This document shows positions 24,363 to 39,200 of a stretch of DNA of 64,000 nt, in pieces (positions within the stretch are counted from its first letter, which is position 1; each line of letters starts with the position of its first letter). A program made the translations under genes and the position numbers. The stretch is from Scylla paramamosain. Its lineage: Eukaryota > Arthropoda > Malacostraca > Decapoda > Portunidae. Below the pieces are notes generated by a model that was not told the DNA's origin, searched no databases, and saw only the letters and a list, made by a program, of their open reading frames with translations. The stretch lies in assembly GCF_035594125.1 (NCBI RefSeq), contig NC_087155.1, forward strand, positions 3,461,692-3,525,691. Reading direction: 5' to 3'.

Positions 24363-27271
24363 TTCGTTTCCCTATATTGGAGGCTAAGGGTGCATTTCGA
24401 CGTTTTGCTATCTAACAGTGTAAAATACACTCAAAATACACATTTTTTGGTAATATCTTTCTTTTCCTCCATATAGAGTGTTATTCATGTGTTTTAACGT
24501 TTACTATCAAAGCTGAAAAAAAAAAAATGTTATACTCTTCTCGTAATGTCTTTTTGTTTCCCCATATAGCGTACTTTCATGCATTTTGGCGTTTTTTTTT
24601 TTTTTACGTAACAAGCTCTAAAACATTGAAAAGACTTTTTTTTGTTAAATTTATTTTCTCTAAGAAGGATGTTTTGCATGCACTTTAGCCTTTTTATACG
24701 TATGTAGCTCAAAAACATTCAAAAGACACGTTTTTTATAAAGCTGATTTGTTTCCCCATATCTGCTTTCTATGCTTTTTAGCGTTTTGGTACCTAACACA
24801 CACAAAAATAATCAAAAGACACGTTTTTAAAATCTTGTTTCTTTTCCCCATATAGTGAATGTGAAATACACTCAAAATATACGTTTACGGTAATGTTGTT
24901 TTGTTTCTCCATAAAGAGTGCTATTAATCCGTTTTTGAGATTATGTACATCAGAGGCTCAAAAACACTCATACTACACGTTTCTCGTAATGTCTTTTCGT
25001 TTCCACTTGTAGGGTACTTTGCATGTATTTTGGCGCTTTTCTAAGCAACAAGCTCAAAAACACTTAGAATTTGTTTTTTTTTTTTTTGTTTTGTTTTTTG
25101 TTTTTTTTGTTTTTGGTAATATTATTCTGTTCTCCATAAATGGTATTTGGATGTGTTTTAGCGTTTTGGTATGTAAGTACCTCAAAAACACTCAAAAGAG
25201 ACGTTTTACGTATTTCTCTTTTTTTTCTTCATAGGGTGATTTCCGTTCTTTTTAGCGTGTTGGTGGATTGCATTGTGTTAAACAGTAAAAAGACACGTTT
25301 CTGGAAATCTCATTGTCTTTCCACATATAGCTTGCTTCGTATGAATTTTGCCGTTTTAGTACTTATGAATGTGAAATACAATTAAAATACACGTTTTTCT
25401 AAATATTTTTCGTTTCCCCATTAACGGTACTTTGCATGATTTTTTGGCGATTTTCTACGTAACAGCCTCCAAAAAATCAAAATGCTTATTTTTGGTAATG
25501 TTATTCTGTTTCTCTATAAAGTATGTTTTGCATGTGTTATTCTTTTTGGTACGTAAGAAGATCAAAAACACGAAAAATGTGTGTTTTTCGTAATGTTATG
25601 CATTCCCGTACAGGGTGAATTCCATGCTTTCTATCGATTTAGTACCTAACATGGTCAAAAATACTGAAAAGAAACGTTTCTGTTAATGTCAGTTCGTTTC
25701 TGTAATAGGAGGTATTACAAGCATATTCGGATTTTGGCACCTAACAATGTGAAAAAAAAAAAAAAACTCAAATTGCAACTTTTTAATGATGTTGTTTTGT
25801 TTCTTTATATATAGTGCTATTCATGAGTTTCAGCGTCTTGTTACCTACGAAACTCAAAACCACTTATAATACACGTTTCTTGTAATGTATAAGATACTTT
25901 CAATACATTTTGTCATTTTTCTATGTAAGAAGCTAAAAAAACAATCAAAAGATTTGTTTTTGGTAATGTTATTCCCGTTCTTCATAATAGGTGTTTTGCA
26001 TGCGTTTTAGTGTTTTGGTACCTAAGTAGCTCAAAAACACTCACAAGACATTATTTTTTAATGCTTTGTTTTCCCGTATAGGGTGTTTTCCATACTTTTT
26101 AGCGTTTTATCGCCTAGCGCGCTCATAAATAATACTCAAAAGATGCTTTTCTGGAGTTCTCGTTTCCTTTCCCAAAATATGGTGCTTTGCATGCATTTTG
26201 GCATTATGGTACCTAAAATGAAAAATACATTAAAATGCACGTTTTTGGTAACGTTTTTTCTTTTCATATAGAGTGCTATTCATGCATTTTTACGTATCTA
26301 AAAAAAAAAACTCAAAATACAGTTTTCTTTTAATGTCTTTTCGTTTCCCCTCATAGGGTATTTTGCATGCAATTGTGCGTTTTTGTACGTAAGCATGTCA
26401 AAAATACTCAAAATGCTCCTATTTGATAATGTTCTCTTGATCCATATAATGTGGTATTAACGCGTTATCTCATTTCGGTACTAAAGGAACTCAAAAACAC
26501 TCACAATCCATGTTTCTGGTAATTTCTTTTTTGTTTCACCATTACGTTTCTCGTAACGTCTTTTCGTTTTCCCATGTAGGGAAAACGTTTTTCTACGTAA
26601 CAGGCTAAAAACACTCAAAATACTTGCTTTTGGTAATGTTATTTTGTGTCTCGATGAAGTGCGCTTTTCATGTGTTTTAGCATTTTGGTAAGTAAGATTT
26701 TCAAAAACACCCAAAAGACACTTTTCACAATGTTGTTCTGTTTCATATTTTGAGTGAATTCTGTGGTTTTTAACGATTGGTATATAATACGCTAAAATAA
26801 ATAAATAAATAAATAAATAAATAAAAACACAAAAAACATGTTTCCGGTAAAGCCGTTTCATTTCCCCATTTGCATTTTGCAAAATGGCTTTGCATGCATT
26901 TTCGTGTTTTGGTAGCTAACTGTGGAAACACTCAAAGTACACGTTTTTCGGTAATGTTGTTCTTTCTCGATATAGAGTGCTATTCATATATTTTATCCTT
27001 TTCAAACCTAAGAAGCTCGAAAACAGTCATAGTATATACACGTTTCTCGTAATGTCTTTTTGTTTTCCTATATAAGGTACTTTTCTTACATTTGGCGTTT
27101 TATTACATAACAAGCTCAAAAACACTCAAAATACAGTTTTTTTCTGTAAGTTATGCTGTTTGTCTATAAACAGTGTTTTTAGGTATTTTACAGTTTTGAT
27201 ACATAAGAAGGAAAAACACTAAAAAGAGACGTTTTTTTTTTTTCCTATATGACGTGTTTTCCAGAAATTTC
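24333..27271 (+). repeat. Satellite segment, Ginger-like element to the inverted block
   Basis: About 29 monomers in plus orientation. The segment opens with a short AT run plus poly-T (24333-24364) before satellite sequence resumes near 24365. Monomer order is readable, with local losses. A poly-T/GT-rich growth lies at 25072-25115, and an (AAAT)n run at 26800-26824 replaces part of a monomer. Confidence 0.86.
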
Positions 27272-27953
27272 CAGAAACATGTCTTTTGAGTGTGTATGAG
27301 ACTATTATGCACCAAAACGCTAAAAAAAATACTTGAAAATCATTCTATATGAGAAAACAAAACAACATTAAGAAAAACGAGTCTTTTGAGTGTTTTTGAG
27401 CTTCTCACGTACCAAGGCGCGAAAAAAAAAAAAAAAAAACATGCAAAAAAAAAAACGATTTATGTAGAAACAGAATACCATTACCAAAAAACAAGTATTA
27501 TGAGTGTTTTTGAGCTTGCTACATAGAAAAACGCCATAATACAGGCAAAGTAACCTACATGAGGAAACGAAGAAACGTTGCAAGAAACGTGTGTTATGAC
27601 TGGTTATAAGCTTAGATACTAAAACGCTAGGACTCATGAATAGCACTGTACATGCAGAAACAAAACAAGATTACCAAAAACATGTATTTTGAGTGTATTT
27701 CACATTCTTAGGCACCAAAACGCCAAAATGCATGCAAAGCACCCTATATGGAGAAAGGAAAATAATTATAGAAAAGTGTCTCTTCAGTGTTTATGAGGGA
27801 AGTAGGCAATAAAACGCTGAAAAGCATGGAAAACAAAACACCATTAACAAAATAGTGTCGTTTGAGTGTTTTTGAGGTACTTAGGTAACAAACCGCTACA
27901 ACGCATACAAAACACCCTTTATGTAGAAACACAATAACATTACAAAAAAAAAA
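27272..27953 (-). repeat. Inverted satellite block of about seven monomers
   Basis: Here the satellite reads on the minus strand, with words such as GAGTGTTTTTGAGCTT and CACCAAAACGCC in plus coordinates. The left junction falls after ATGACGTGTTTTCC; the right one lies in a poly-A/poly-T run near 27945-27970. Read in reverse, the block gives C-D-E-A-B-C-D, so the HOR order is preserved inside it. Confidence 0.88.
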
Positions 27954-28118
27954 AAGTTTCTTTTTTTTTTATTTTGGTGCCTAGAACGTAAAAAAAAACA
28001 TTAAAAAGGCACATATCTAGAAATGTCGTTTCGTTTCCTCATATAAAGTTCTGCATCTCCATATTGAGATAAAGAAAATTCTTTGGTAATTTTTTTTCTT
28101 TTTTTTTCAATAAAGGTT

Positions 28119-31100
28119 GTTTTACACGTTATTAGCATTTTGATACGTAACAAGCTCCTAAACACACAAAAGACACACTTTTGGGTAATGTTGTTTTGCA
28201 TTCCAGAATAGGTGCTTTCCACACATTTTAGCGTTCTGGTGCCTAAACCACTCATAAACAAATTTCTTTTAATATCGTTTCGTTTTTTTTTTTTTTTTCC
28301 ATATGCAGTGCTCTCCATGCATTTTGGCATTTTAGTACTTATTGTTTCCCATAAAAAAAAAATGTATGCACTTTAGCGTTTTGGTACGTAAGAAACTCAA
28401 AAATACAAAAAAAAAAAAAAAGACACGTTTTTGGTCATGTTATTTTGTACTGCAATATAGTGTGTTTTCCATGTTTTTAACGTTTTCGAGCCTAACATGT
28501 TCAAACACATACAAAAGACACGTTTCTGGTAATGTCATTTCGTTTCCTTATATAGAGTGGTTTGCATGCTTTTTTTTTTTTTTTGGGGGGGGGGCGTTTT
28601 GGTACCTAACAATGTGAAAAAAAACAATGTGAAAAAAAGCGTTTTGGTACCTAAAACACTGAAAACAATGAAAATGCACCTTTCTGGTTATGTCGTTTCG
28701 TTTCCCCATATGATATGCGTTGTATGTATTTTGGCGTTTTGGTACATAACATTGTGAAAATGGTCAAAACACCTTTCTGGTAATGTTGTTCAGTTTCTAC
28801 ATATGAAGTGCTATTCATGCATTTTAGCATTTTGTTACCTGAGAATGTCAAAAACACTTTTAATCCATTTTTCCGGTAATATTGCTTTGTTTCACCACAT
28901 GAGGTACTTTGCATGTATTTTCCTGTTTCTGTACCTACAAACTCAAAAAAACACTAGAAATTCATACTTTTGGTAATATTATTATGTTTCTGCAGAAAGA
29001 GTGTTTTCCATGCGTTTTAGTGTTTTGATACGTAGGGAACTGAAAAACGCTCAAAAGACGCGCTTTTCGTTATGTCTTTGTAATCCAGTGTTGAGTCTTT
29101 TCCATGGATTTTAGCATTTTGGTGCCTAACAGATTCAAAAACACGCAAAAACCATGTTTCATATATTGTCATTTTGTTTCTCCATATAGAATGCTTTACA
29201 TGCATTTCGTTTCTTTGGCACGTAATAATATGAAAAAAAAAAAATCTAAATAAACGTTTTTCGTAATGTTGTTTTATTCCTCCATATAAAGTGTTATTGA
29301 CGCATTTTAGACTTTTGGTACTTGAGAAGCTCAAAAAGCACTTACAATACACGTTTCTCGTCATGTTCTTTCGTTTCCCCATGCAGAGTGCTTTGTATTC
29401 ATTTCGGCATTCTGGTACATAAGAATGTAAAAAAACACTCAAAACAGATCTTTTTAACAATGCTGTTCTGTTTCTCCATATAAAGTGATATTCACGTGTT
29501 TTAACTTTTTATTAGCTAAGCTGTTCAAAAATACTTGGAATACACGTTTCTTGTAATATCGTTTCTTTTTCCACATAAGATACATTGCATGCATTTCATC
29601 GTATTTGTATTTTTTTTTTTTTTTTTTACGTAAGAAGTTTAAAACACTGAATATACAGTTTTTTTTTTTTTTTTTTTTTGTAAAGTTATTCTGTTTTTTC
29701 ATAAAGAGTGTTTTGTATGTGTGTGAGCGTTTTGGTACATAAGAAGCTCAAAAACAATCATATGATACGTTTTTGGTAATGTTTTGCATTGTAATATAGA
29801 GTGCTTTTTTTTTCATTATTTTAGCGTTCTGATGCCCAAAACGCAGTAAAACAATGAAAAGCATGTTTCATGTAATCTCGATTCCATCGTCTATAAATAG
29901 AGCTTTGTATGCATTATGGCGTTTTTGGTACCTAACAATGTAAAAAACTTTCAAAACACAATTTTTTTTTTTTTTTTATATCATGGTTCAGTTTCTACAT
30001 ATAGAGTGCTATTCACGCGTTTTTGCGTTTAGTTACCTAAGGTCAATAACACTCATAAAACACATTTCTGGTAATCAAGTTTTGTTTTACCATATAGGTT
30101 ACTATACATGCAGTTTGCCGTTATTGTACTTAACAAGCTTAAAAAAAATACTCAAAATACACATTTTTGATAATGTTACTTTTTTTCCTTTTTTTATGCG
30201 TTTTAATTTTTTTGTACGTAAGAAGCTCGAAAACAATCAAAAGGCATTTTTTTTTGGTTTGGTAATGTTTTGTATTCCAACGTAGGGTGCTTTCCTTGTA
30301 TTTTAGCGTTTTGATACTTAAAACACTCAAAAACACTTAAAAAGACACGTTTCTTATAACGTCGTTTTGTTTCTCCATATTGAATGCTTTTCATCGATTT
30401 TGGCATATTGGTAGCTAACAATGTGAAAAGCAATTAAAATATACGTTTTTTGGTGATGTTCTATTTCTCCTTAGAGTGCTGTTCACGTGTTTTTGCGATT
30501 TGCTAACTAAGAAGATAAAAAAAAAATGTTATAAACGTTTCTCATAATGTCTTTTTCGTTTACTTATTTTTGGTGATTTGCATGCATTGTAAAGCATTGA
30601 TACCTAACGAGCTCAAACTCACTCACAATACACGTTTTTTTTTGTAACTCAGTTCTCTTTCTTCAAATCACGTGCTTTGGATACGTCTTGGAGTTTTGGT
30701 ACTTAACAAAGAGATAAAAACTCAAAAGACATGTTTTTTTGGTAATGTTCTGTTTCTCCATATAGAGTGCATTTTACACGTTTTAGTGTCTTGGTACATA
30801 AGAATTTCAGAAACACTTATAATACACGTTTCTTCTAATAACTGTTTTCCATCTAAGGTACTTTACATGCATTTTGGCGTTTTTGTACGTAACATGCTCA
30901 AAACACTCAAAAGACACTTTTTTGGTAATGTTGTTCTGTTTCTCGATATAGAGCGCTATTCATGCGTTTTTTGGTATCTAGGAAGTTCAAAAACTCTCAT
31001 AATGCACGTTCTCATGTCTTTTCGTTTCCCCATATAAAGTACTTTGCCTGCATACTGGTATTTTCTACGTGAAAAGCTCAAAAATACTCAAAATACACGT

Positions 31101-32162
31101 TTTTGGTAAAGTTTTACTGTTTATCCATATTTTTTTTTTTTTATGCGTTTCGTCGTTTCCGTTAGTAAGTAGCTCAAATACACTGAAAAGAGACGTTTTT
31201 GGTAATAATGTTTTGTTTTCCCATAAAGGGTCCTTTTCCATGTTTATTATCGTTTTGGTGCCTACCACGCTCATAAACATTCAAAAGACACGTTTCTGGA
31301 AGTCTCTTTTTCTTTCCCAATATAAGATGCTTTGCATGTATTTCCGCATTTTGGTACCTAACAATGTGAAATACACTCAAAATACTCATATTTAGTAATG
31401 TTGTTCTGTTTCTCAATATAGAGTGCTATTCATGCTTTGTATCGTTTTCGTACCTAAGAAGCTCAAAAAACACTCATAATAGGCGTATCTTGTAATGTCT
31501 TTTCGCTTCACCATATAGGGTACTTTGCATGCATATTGACGTTTTTTGTACGTAAAAACTCATTAACAATCACATTATTTGTTTTTGGTAATATTATTCT
31601 GTTTCTCGAAGAAGGATGTTCTGCATGCGTTTTAACGTTTTCATACGTAAGTAGCTCAAAAAAACATTGAAAAGAGATGTCTTTGGTAATGTTGTTTTGT
31701 TTTCTCATATAGGGTGATTTCCATGCGTTTTGGTGCCTAACACGCTAATAAACACTCAAAAAACACGTTTGTCGAGTTTTTCTCCCGCATATAGCGTGCT
31801 TTGCATGCATTTTGGCGTTTTGGTTCCTAACAATGTGAAATATACTGAAAGAAAAAACAAACGTTTTCGTTAATATTATTTCGTTTCTCCATATACTGCT
31901 ATACATGCGTTTTATCGTTTTCGTACCTAACAGGCTGAAAAACACTCATAATGCATGCCTCTTGTAATATCCTTTTGTTTTCATAAACAGTATACTTTGA
32001 GTGCGTTTTGACGTTTTTGTTCGTAACGATCTCAAAAACACTAAAAGTATCTGTTTTTGGTAATGCTATTCTTTTTTTTTTTTTCTCATAAAGTATGTTT
32101 TTGCATGAGTTTTTAGTGCTTTGGTACGTAAGAAATAAAAAAAAAAAAAAAACTTAAAAGAT
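28119..32162 (+). repeat. Tandem ~4.05-kb block, unit 1 of 3
   Basis: It begins GTTTTACACGTTATTAGC and ends after a poly-A/CTTAAAAGAT sequence. It contains about 42 satellite monomers, including HOR variants with the AAGGTCAATAAC word (30040). The same sequence recurs at +4044. Unit 1 differs from units 2 and 3 at a few places, for example TTTTAATTTTTTTGTACG near 30202 where the others have TTTTAGTGTTTTTGTACG. Confidence 0.95.
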
Positions 32163-35100
32163 GTTTTACACGTTATTAGCATTTTGATACGTAACAAGCT
32201 CCTAAACACACAAAAGACACACTTTTGGGTAATGTTGTTTTGCATTCCAGAATAGGTGCTTTCCACACATTTTAGCGTTCTGGTGCCTAAACCACTCATA
32301 AACAAATTTCTTTTAATATCGTTTCGTTTTTTTTTTTTTTTTCCATATGCAGTGCTCTCCATGCATTTTGGCATTTTAGTACTTATTGTTTCCCATAAAA
32401 AAAAAATGTATGCACTTTAGCGTTTTGGTACGTAAGAAACTCAAAAATACAAAAAAAAAAAAAAGACACGTTTTTGGTCATGTTATTTTGTACTGCAATA
32501 TAGTGTGTTTTCCATGTTTTTAACGTTTTCGAGCCTAACATGTTCAAACACATACAAAAGACACGTTTCTGGTAATGTCATTTCGTTTCCTTATATAGAG
32601 TGGTTTGCATGCTTTTTTTTTTTTTTTTTTTTGGGGGGGGGGGGCGTTTTGGTACCTAACAATGTGAAAAAAAACAATGTGAAAAAAAGCGTTTTGGTAC
32701 CTAAAACACTGAAAACAATGAAAATGCACCTTTCTGGTTATGTCGTTTCGTTTCCCCATATGATATGCGTTGTATGTATTTTGGCGTTTTGGTACATAAC
32801 ATTGTGAAAATGGTCAAAACACCTTTCTGGTAATGTTGTTCAGTTTCTACATATGAAGTGCTATTCATGCATTTTAGCATTTTGTTACCTGAGAATGTCA
32901 AAAACACTTTTAATCCATTTTTCCGGTAATATTGCTTTGTTTCACCACATGAGGTACTTTGCATGTATTTTCCTGTTTCTGTACCTACAAACTCAAAAAA
33001 ACACTAGAAATTCATACTTTTGGTAATATTATTATGTTTCTGCAGAAAGAGTGTTTTCCATGCGTTTTAGTGTTTTGATACGTAGGGAACTGAAAAACGC
33101 TCAAAAGACGCGCTTTTCGTTATGTCTTTGTAATCCAGTGTTGAGTCTTTTCCATGGATTTTAGCATTTTGGTGCCTAACAGATTCAAAAACACGCAAAA
33201 ACCATGTTTCATATATTGTCATTTTGTTTCTCCATATAGAATGCTTTACATGCATTTCGTTTCTTTGGCACGTAATAATATGAAAAAAAAAAAATCTAAA
33301 TAAACGTTTTTCGTAATGTTGTTTTATTCCTCCATATAAAGTGTTATTGACGCATTTTAGACTTTTGGTACTTGAGAAGCTCAAAAAGCACTTACAATAC
33401 ACGTTTCTCGTCATGTTCTTTCGTTTCCCCATGCAGAGTGCTTTGTATTCATTTCGGCATTCTGGTACATAAGAATGTAAAAAAACACTCAAAACAGATC
33501 TTTTTAACAATGCTGTTCTGTTTCTCCATATAAAGTGATATTCACGTGTTTTAACTTTTTATTAGCTAAGCTGTTCAAAAATACTTGGAATACACGTTTC
33601 TTGTAATATCGTTTCTTTTTCCACATAAGATACATTGCATGCATTTCATCGTATTTGTATTTTTTTTTTTTTTTTTTTTACGTAAGAAGTTTAAAACACT
33701 GAATATACAGTTTTTTTTTTTTTTTTTTTTTTTTTTTGTAAAGTTATTCTGTTTTTTCATAAAGAGTGTTTTGTATGTGTGTGAGCGTTTTGGTACATAA
33801 GAAGCTCAAAAACAATCATATGATACGTTTTTGGTAATGTTTTGCATTGTAATATAGAGTGCTTTTTTTTTCATTATTTTAGCGTTCTGATGCCCAAAAC
33901 GCAGTAAAACAATGAAAAGCATGTTTCATGTAATCTCGATTCCATCGTCTATAAATAGAGCTTTGTATGCATTATGGCGTTTTTGGTACCTAACAATGTA
34001 AAAAACTTTCAAAACACAATTTTTTTTTTTTTTTATATCATGGTTCAGTTTCTACATATAGAGTGCTATTCACGCGTTTTTGCGTTTAGTTACCTAAGGT
34101 CAATAACACTCATAAAACACATTTCTGGTAATCAAGTTTTGTTTTACCATATAGGTTACTATACATGCAGTTTGCCGTTATTGTACTTAACAAGCTTAAA
34201 AAAAATACTCAAAATACACATTTTTGATAATGTTACTTTTTTTCCTTTTTTTATGCGTTTTAGTGTTTTTGTACGTAAGAAGCTCGAAAACAATCAAAAG
34301 GCATTTTTTTTTGGTTTGGTAATGTTTTGTATTCCAACGTAGGGTGCTTTCCTTGTATTTTAGCGTTTTGATACTTAAAACACTCAAAAACACTTAAAAA
34401 GACACGTTTCTTATAACGTCGTTTTGTTTCTCCATATTGAATGCTTTTCATCGATTTTGGCATATTGGTAGCTAACAATGTGAAAAGCAATTAAAATATA
34501 CGTTTTTTGGTGATGTTCTATTTCTCCTTAGAGTGCTGTTCACGTGTTTTTGCGATTTGCTAACTAAGAAGATAAAAAAAAAAAATGTTATAAACGTTTC
34601 TCATAATGTCTTTTTCGTTTACTTATTTTTGGTGATTTGCATGCATTGTAAAGCATTGATACCTAACGAGCTCAAACTCACTCACAATACACGTTTTTTT
34701 TTGTAACTCAGTTCTCTTTCTTCAAATCACGTGCTTTGGATACGTCTTGGAGTTTTGGTACTTAACAAAGAGATAAAAACTCAAAAGACATGTTTTTTTG
34801 GTAATGTTCTGTTTCTCCATATAGAGTGCATTTTACACGTTTTAGTGTCTTGGTACATAAGAATTTCAGAAACACTTATAATACACGTTTCTTCTAATAA
34901 CTGTTTTCCATCTAAGGTACTTTACATGCATTTTGGCGTTTTTGTACGTAACATGCTCAAAACACTCAAAAGACACTTTTTTGGTAATGTTGTTCTGTTT
35001 CTCGATATAGAGCGCTATTCATGCGTTTTTTGGTATCTAGGAAGTTCAAAAACTCTCATAATGCACGTTCTCATGTCTTTTCGTTTCCCCATATAAAGTA

Positions 35101-36222
35101 CTTTGCCTGCATACTGGTATTTTCTACGTGAAAAGCTCAAAAATACTCAAAATACACGTTTTTGGTAAAGTTTTACTGTTTATCCATATTTTTTTTTTTT
35201 TTATGCGTTTCGTCGTTTCCGTTAGTAAGTAGCTCAAATACACTGAAAAGAGACGTTTTTGGTAATAATGTTTTGTTTTCCCATAAAGGGTCCTTTTCCA
35301 TGTTTATTATCGTTTTGGTGCCTACCACGCTCATAAACATTCAAAAGACACGTTTCTGGAAGTCTCTTTTTCTTTCCCAATATAAGATGCTTTGCATGTA
35401 TTTCCGCATTTTGGTACCTAACAATGTGAAATACACTCAAAATACTCATATTTAGTAATGTTGTTCTGTTTCTCAATATAGAGTGCTATTCATGCTTTGT
35501 ATCGTTTTCGTACCTAAGAAGCTCAAAAAACACTCATAATAGGCGTATCTTGTAATGTCTTTTCGCTTCACCATATAGGGTACTTTGCATGCATATTGAC
35601 GTTTTTTGTACGTAAAAACTCATTAACAATCACATTATTTGTTTTTGGTAATATTATTCTGTTTCTCGAAGAAGGATGTTCTGCATGCGTTTTAACGTTT
35701 TCATACGTAAGTAGCTCAAAAAAACATTGAAAAGAGATGTCTTTGGTAATGTTGTTTTGTTTTCTCATATAGGGTGATTTCCATGCGTTTTGGTGCCTAA
35801 CACGCTAATAAACACTCAAAAAACACGTTTGTCGAGTTTTTCTCCCGCATATAGCGTGCTTTGCATGCATTTTGGCGTTTTGGTTCCTAACAATGTGAAA
35901 TATACTGAAAGAAAAAACAAACGTTTTCGTTAATATTATTTCGTTTCTCCATATACTGCTATACATGCGTTTTATCGTTTTCGTACCTAACAGGCTGAAA
36001 AACACTCATAATGCATGCCTCTTGTAATATCCTTTTGTTTTCATAAACAGTATACTTTGAGTGCGTTTTGACGTTTTTGTTCGTAACGATCTCAAAAACA
36101 CTAAAAGTATCTGTTTTTGGTAATGCTATTCTTTTTTTTTTTTCTCATAAAGTATGTTTTTGCATGAGTTTTTAGTGCTTTGGTACGTAAGAAATAAAAA
36201 AAAAAAAAAAAACTTAAAAGAT
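32163..36222 (+). repeat. Tandem ~4.05-kb block, unit 2 of 3
   Basis: It is near-identical to unit 1. Most differences are homopolymer lengths, such as the T/G run near 32612-32644 and the T runs at 33660-33680 and 33711-33737. The left junction joins CTTAAAAGAT to GTTTTACACG. The length is about 4060 bp because of longer homopolymers. Confidence 0.95.
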
Positions 36223-39200
36223 GTTTTACACGTTATTAGCATTTTGATACGTAACAAGCTCCTAAACACACAAAAGACACACTTTTGGGTAATGTTGTTT
36301 TGCATTCCAGAATAGGTGCTTTCCACACATTTTAGCGTTCTGGTGCCTAAACCACTCATAAACAAATTTCTTTTAATATCGTTTCGTTTTTTTTTTTTTT
36401 TTCCATATGCAGTGCTCTCCATGCATTTTGGCATTTTAGTACTTATTGTTTCCCATAAAAAAAAAATGTATGCACTTTAGCGTTTTGGTACGTAAGAAAC
36501 TCAAAAATACAAAAAAAAAAAAAAAGACACGTTTTTGGTCATGTTATTTTGTACTGCAATATAGTGTGTTTTCCATGTTTTTAACGTTTTCGAGCCTAAC
36601 ATGTTCAAACACATACAAAAGACACGTTTCTGGTAATGTCATTTCGTTTCCTTATATAGAGTGGTTTGCATGCTTTTTTTTTTTTTTGGGGGGGGGGCGT
36701 TTTGGTACCTAACAATGTGAAAAAAAACAATGTGAAAAAAAGCGTTTTGGTACCTAAAACACTGAAAACAATGAAAATGCACCTTTCTGGTTATGTCGTT
36801 TCGTTTCCCCATATGATATGCGTTGTATGTATTTTGGCGTTTTGGTACATAACATTGTGAAAATGGTCAAAACACCTTTCTGGTAATGTTGTTCAGTTTC
36901 TACATATGAAGTGCTATTCATGCATTTTAGCATTTTGTTACCTGAGAATGTCAAAAACACTTTTAATCCATTTTTCCGGTAATATTGCTTTGTTTCACCA
37001 CATGAGGTACTTTGCATGTATTTTCCTGTTTCTGTACCTACAAACTCAAAAAAACACTAGAAATTCATACTTTTGGTAATATTATTATGTTTCTGCAGAA
37101 AGAGTGTTTTCCATGCGTTTTAGTGTTTTGATACGTAGGGAACTGAAAAACGCTCAAAAGACGCGCTTTTCGTTATGTCTTTGTAATCCAGTGTTGAGTC
37201 TTTTCCATGGATTTTAGCATTTTGGTGCCTAACAGATTCAAAAACACGCAAAAACCATGTTTCATATATTGTCATTTTGTTTCTCCATATAGAATGCTTT
37301 ACATGCATTTCGTTTCTTTGGCACGTAATAATATGAAAAAAAAAAAATCTAAATAAACGTTTTTCGTAATGTTGTTTTATTCCTCCATATAAAGTGTTAT
37401 TGACGCATTTTAGACTTTTGGTACTTGAGAAGCTCAAAAAGCACTTACAATACACGTTTCTCGTCATGTTCTTTCGTTTCCCCATGCAGAGTGCTTTGTA
37501 TTCATTTCGGCATTCTGGTACATAAGAATGTAAAAAAACACTCAAAACAGATCTTTTTAACAATGCTGTTCTGTTTCTCCATATAAAGTGATATTCACGT
37601 GTTTTAACTTTTTATTAGCTAAGCTGTTCAAAAATACTTGGAATACACGTTTCTTGTAATATCGTTTCTTTTTCCACATAAGATACATTGCATGCATTTC
37701 ATCGTATTTGTATTTTTTTTTTTTTTTTTTTTACGTAAGAAGTTTAAAACACTGAATATACAGTTTTTTTTTTTTTTTTTTTTTTTTTTGTAAAGTTATT
37801 CTGTTTTTTCATAAAGAGTGTTTTGTATGTGTGTGAGCGTTTTGGTACATAAGAAGCTCAAAAACAATCATATGATACGTTTTTGGTAATGTTTTGCATT
37901 GTAATATAGAGTGCTTTTTTTTTCATTATTTTAGCGTTCTGATGCCCAAAACGCAGTAAAACAATGAAAAGCATGTTTCATGTAATCTCGATTCCATCGT
38001 CTATAAATAGAGCTTTGTATGCATTATGGCGTTTTTGGTACCTAACAATGTAAAAAACTTTCAAAACACAATTTTTTTTTTTTTTTATATCATGGTTCAG
38101 TTTCTACATATAGAGTGCTATTCACGCGTTTTTGCGTTTAGTTACCTAAGGTCAATAACACTCATAAAACACATTTCTGGTAATCAAGTTTTGTTTTACC
38201 ATATAGGTTACTATACATGCAGTTTGCCGTTATTGTACTTAACAAGCTTAAAAAAAATACTCAAAATACACATTTTTGATAATGTTACTTTTTTTCCTTT
38301 TTTTATGCGTTTTAGTGTTTTTGTACGTAAGAAGCTCGAAAACAATCAAAAGGCATTTTTTTTTGGTTTGGTAATGTTTTGTATTCCAACGTAGGGTGCT
38401 TTCCTTGTATTTTAGCGTTTTGATACTTAAAACACTCAAAAACACTTAAAAAGACACGTTTCTTATAACGTCGTTTTGTTTCTCCATATTGAATGCTTTT
38501 CATCGATTTTGGCATATTGGTAGCTAACAATGTGAAAAGCAATTAAAATATACGTTTTTTGGTGATGTTCTATTTCTCCTTAGAGTGCTGTTCACGTGTT
38601 TTTGCGATTTGCTAACTAAGAAGATAAAAAAAAAAAATGTTATAAACGTTTCTCATAATGTCTTTTTCGTTTACTTATTTTTGGTGATTTGCATGCATTG
38701 TAAAGCATTGATACCTAACGAGCTCAAACTCACTCACAATACACGTTTTTTTTTGTAACTCAGTTCTCTTTCTTCAAATCACGTGCTTTGGATACGTCTT
38801 GGAGTTTTGGTACTTAACAAAGAGATAAAAACTCAAAAGACATGTTTTTTTGGTAATGTTCTGTTTCTCCATATAGAGTGCATTTTACACGTTTTAGTGT
38901 CTTGGTACATAAGAATTTCAGAAACACTTATAATACACGTTTCTTCTAATAACTGTTTTCCATCTAAGGTACTTTACATGCATTTTGGCGTTTTTGTACG
39001 TAACATGCTCAAAACACTCAAAAGACACTTTTTTGGTAATGTTGTTCTGTTTCTCGATATAGAGCGCTATTCATGCGTTTTTTGGTATCTAGGAAGTTCA
39101 AAAACTCTCATAATGCACGTTCTCATGTCTTTTCGTTTCCCCATATAAAGTACTTTGCCTGCATACTGGTATTTTCTACGTGAAAAGCTCAAAAATACTC

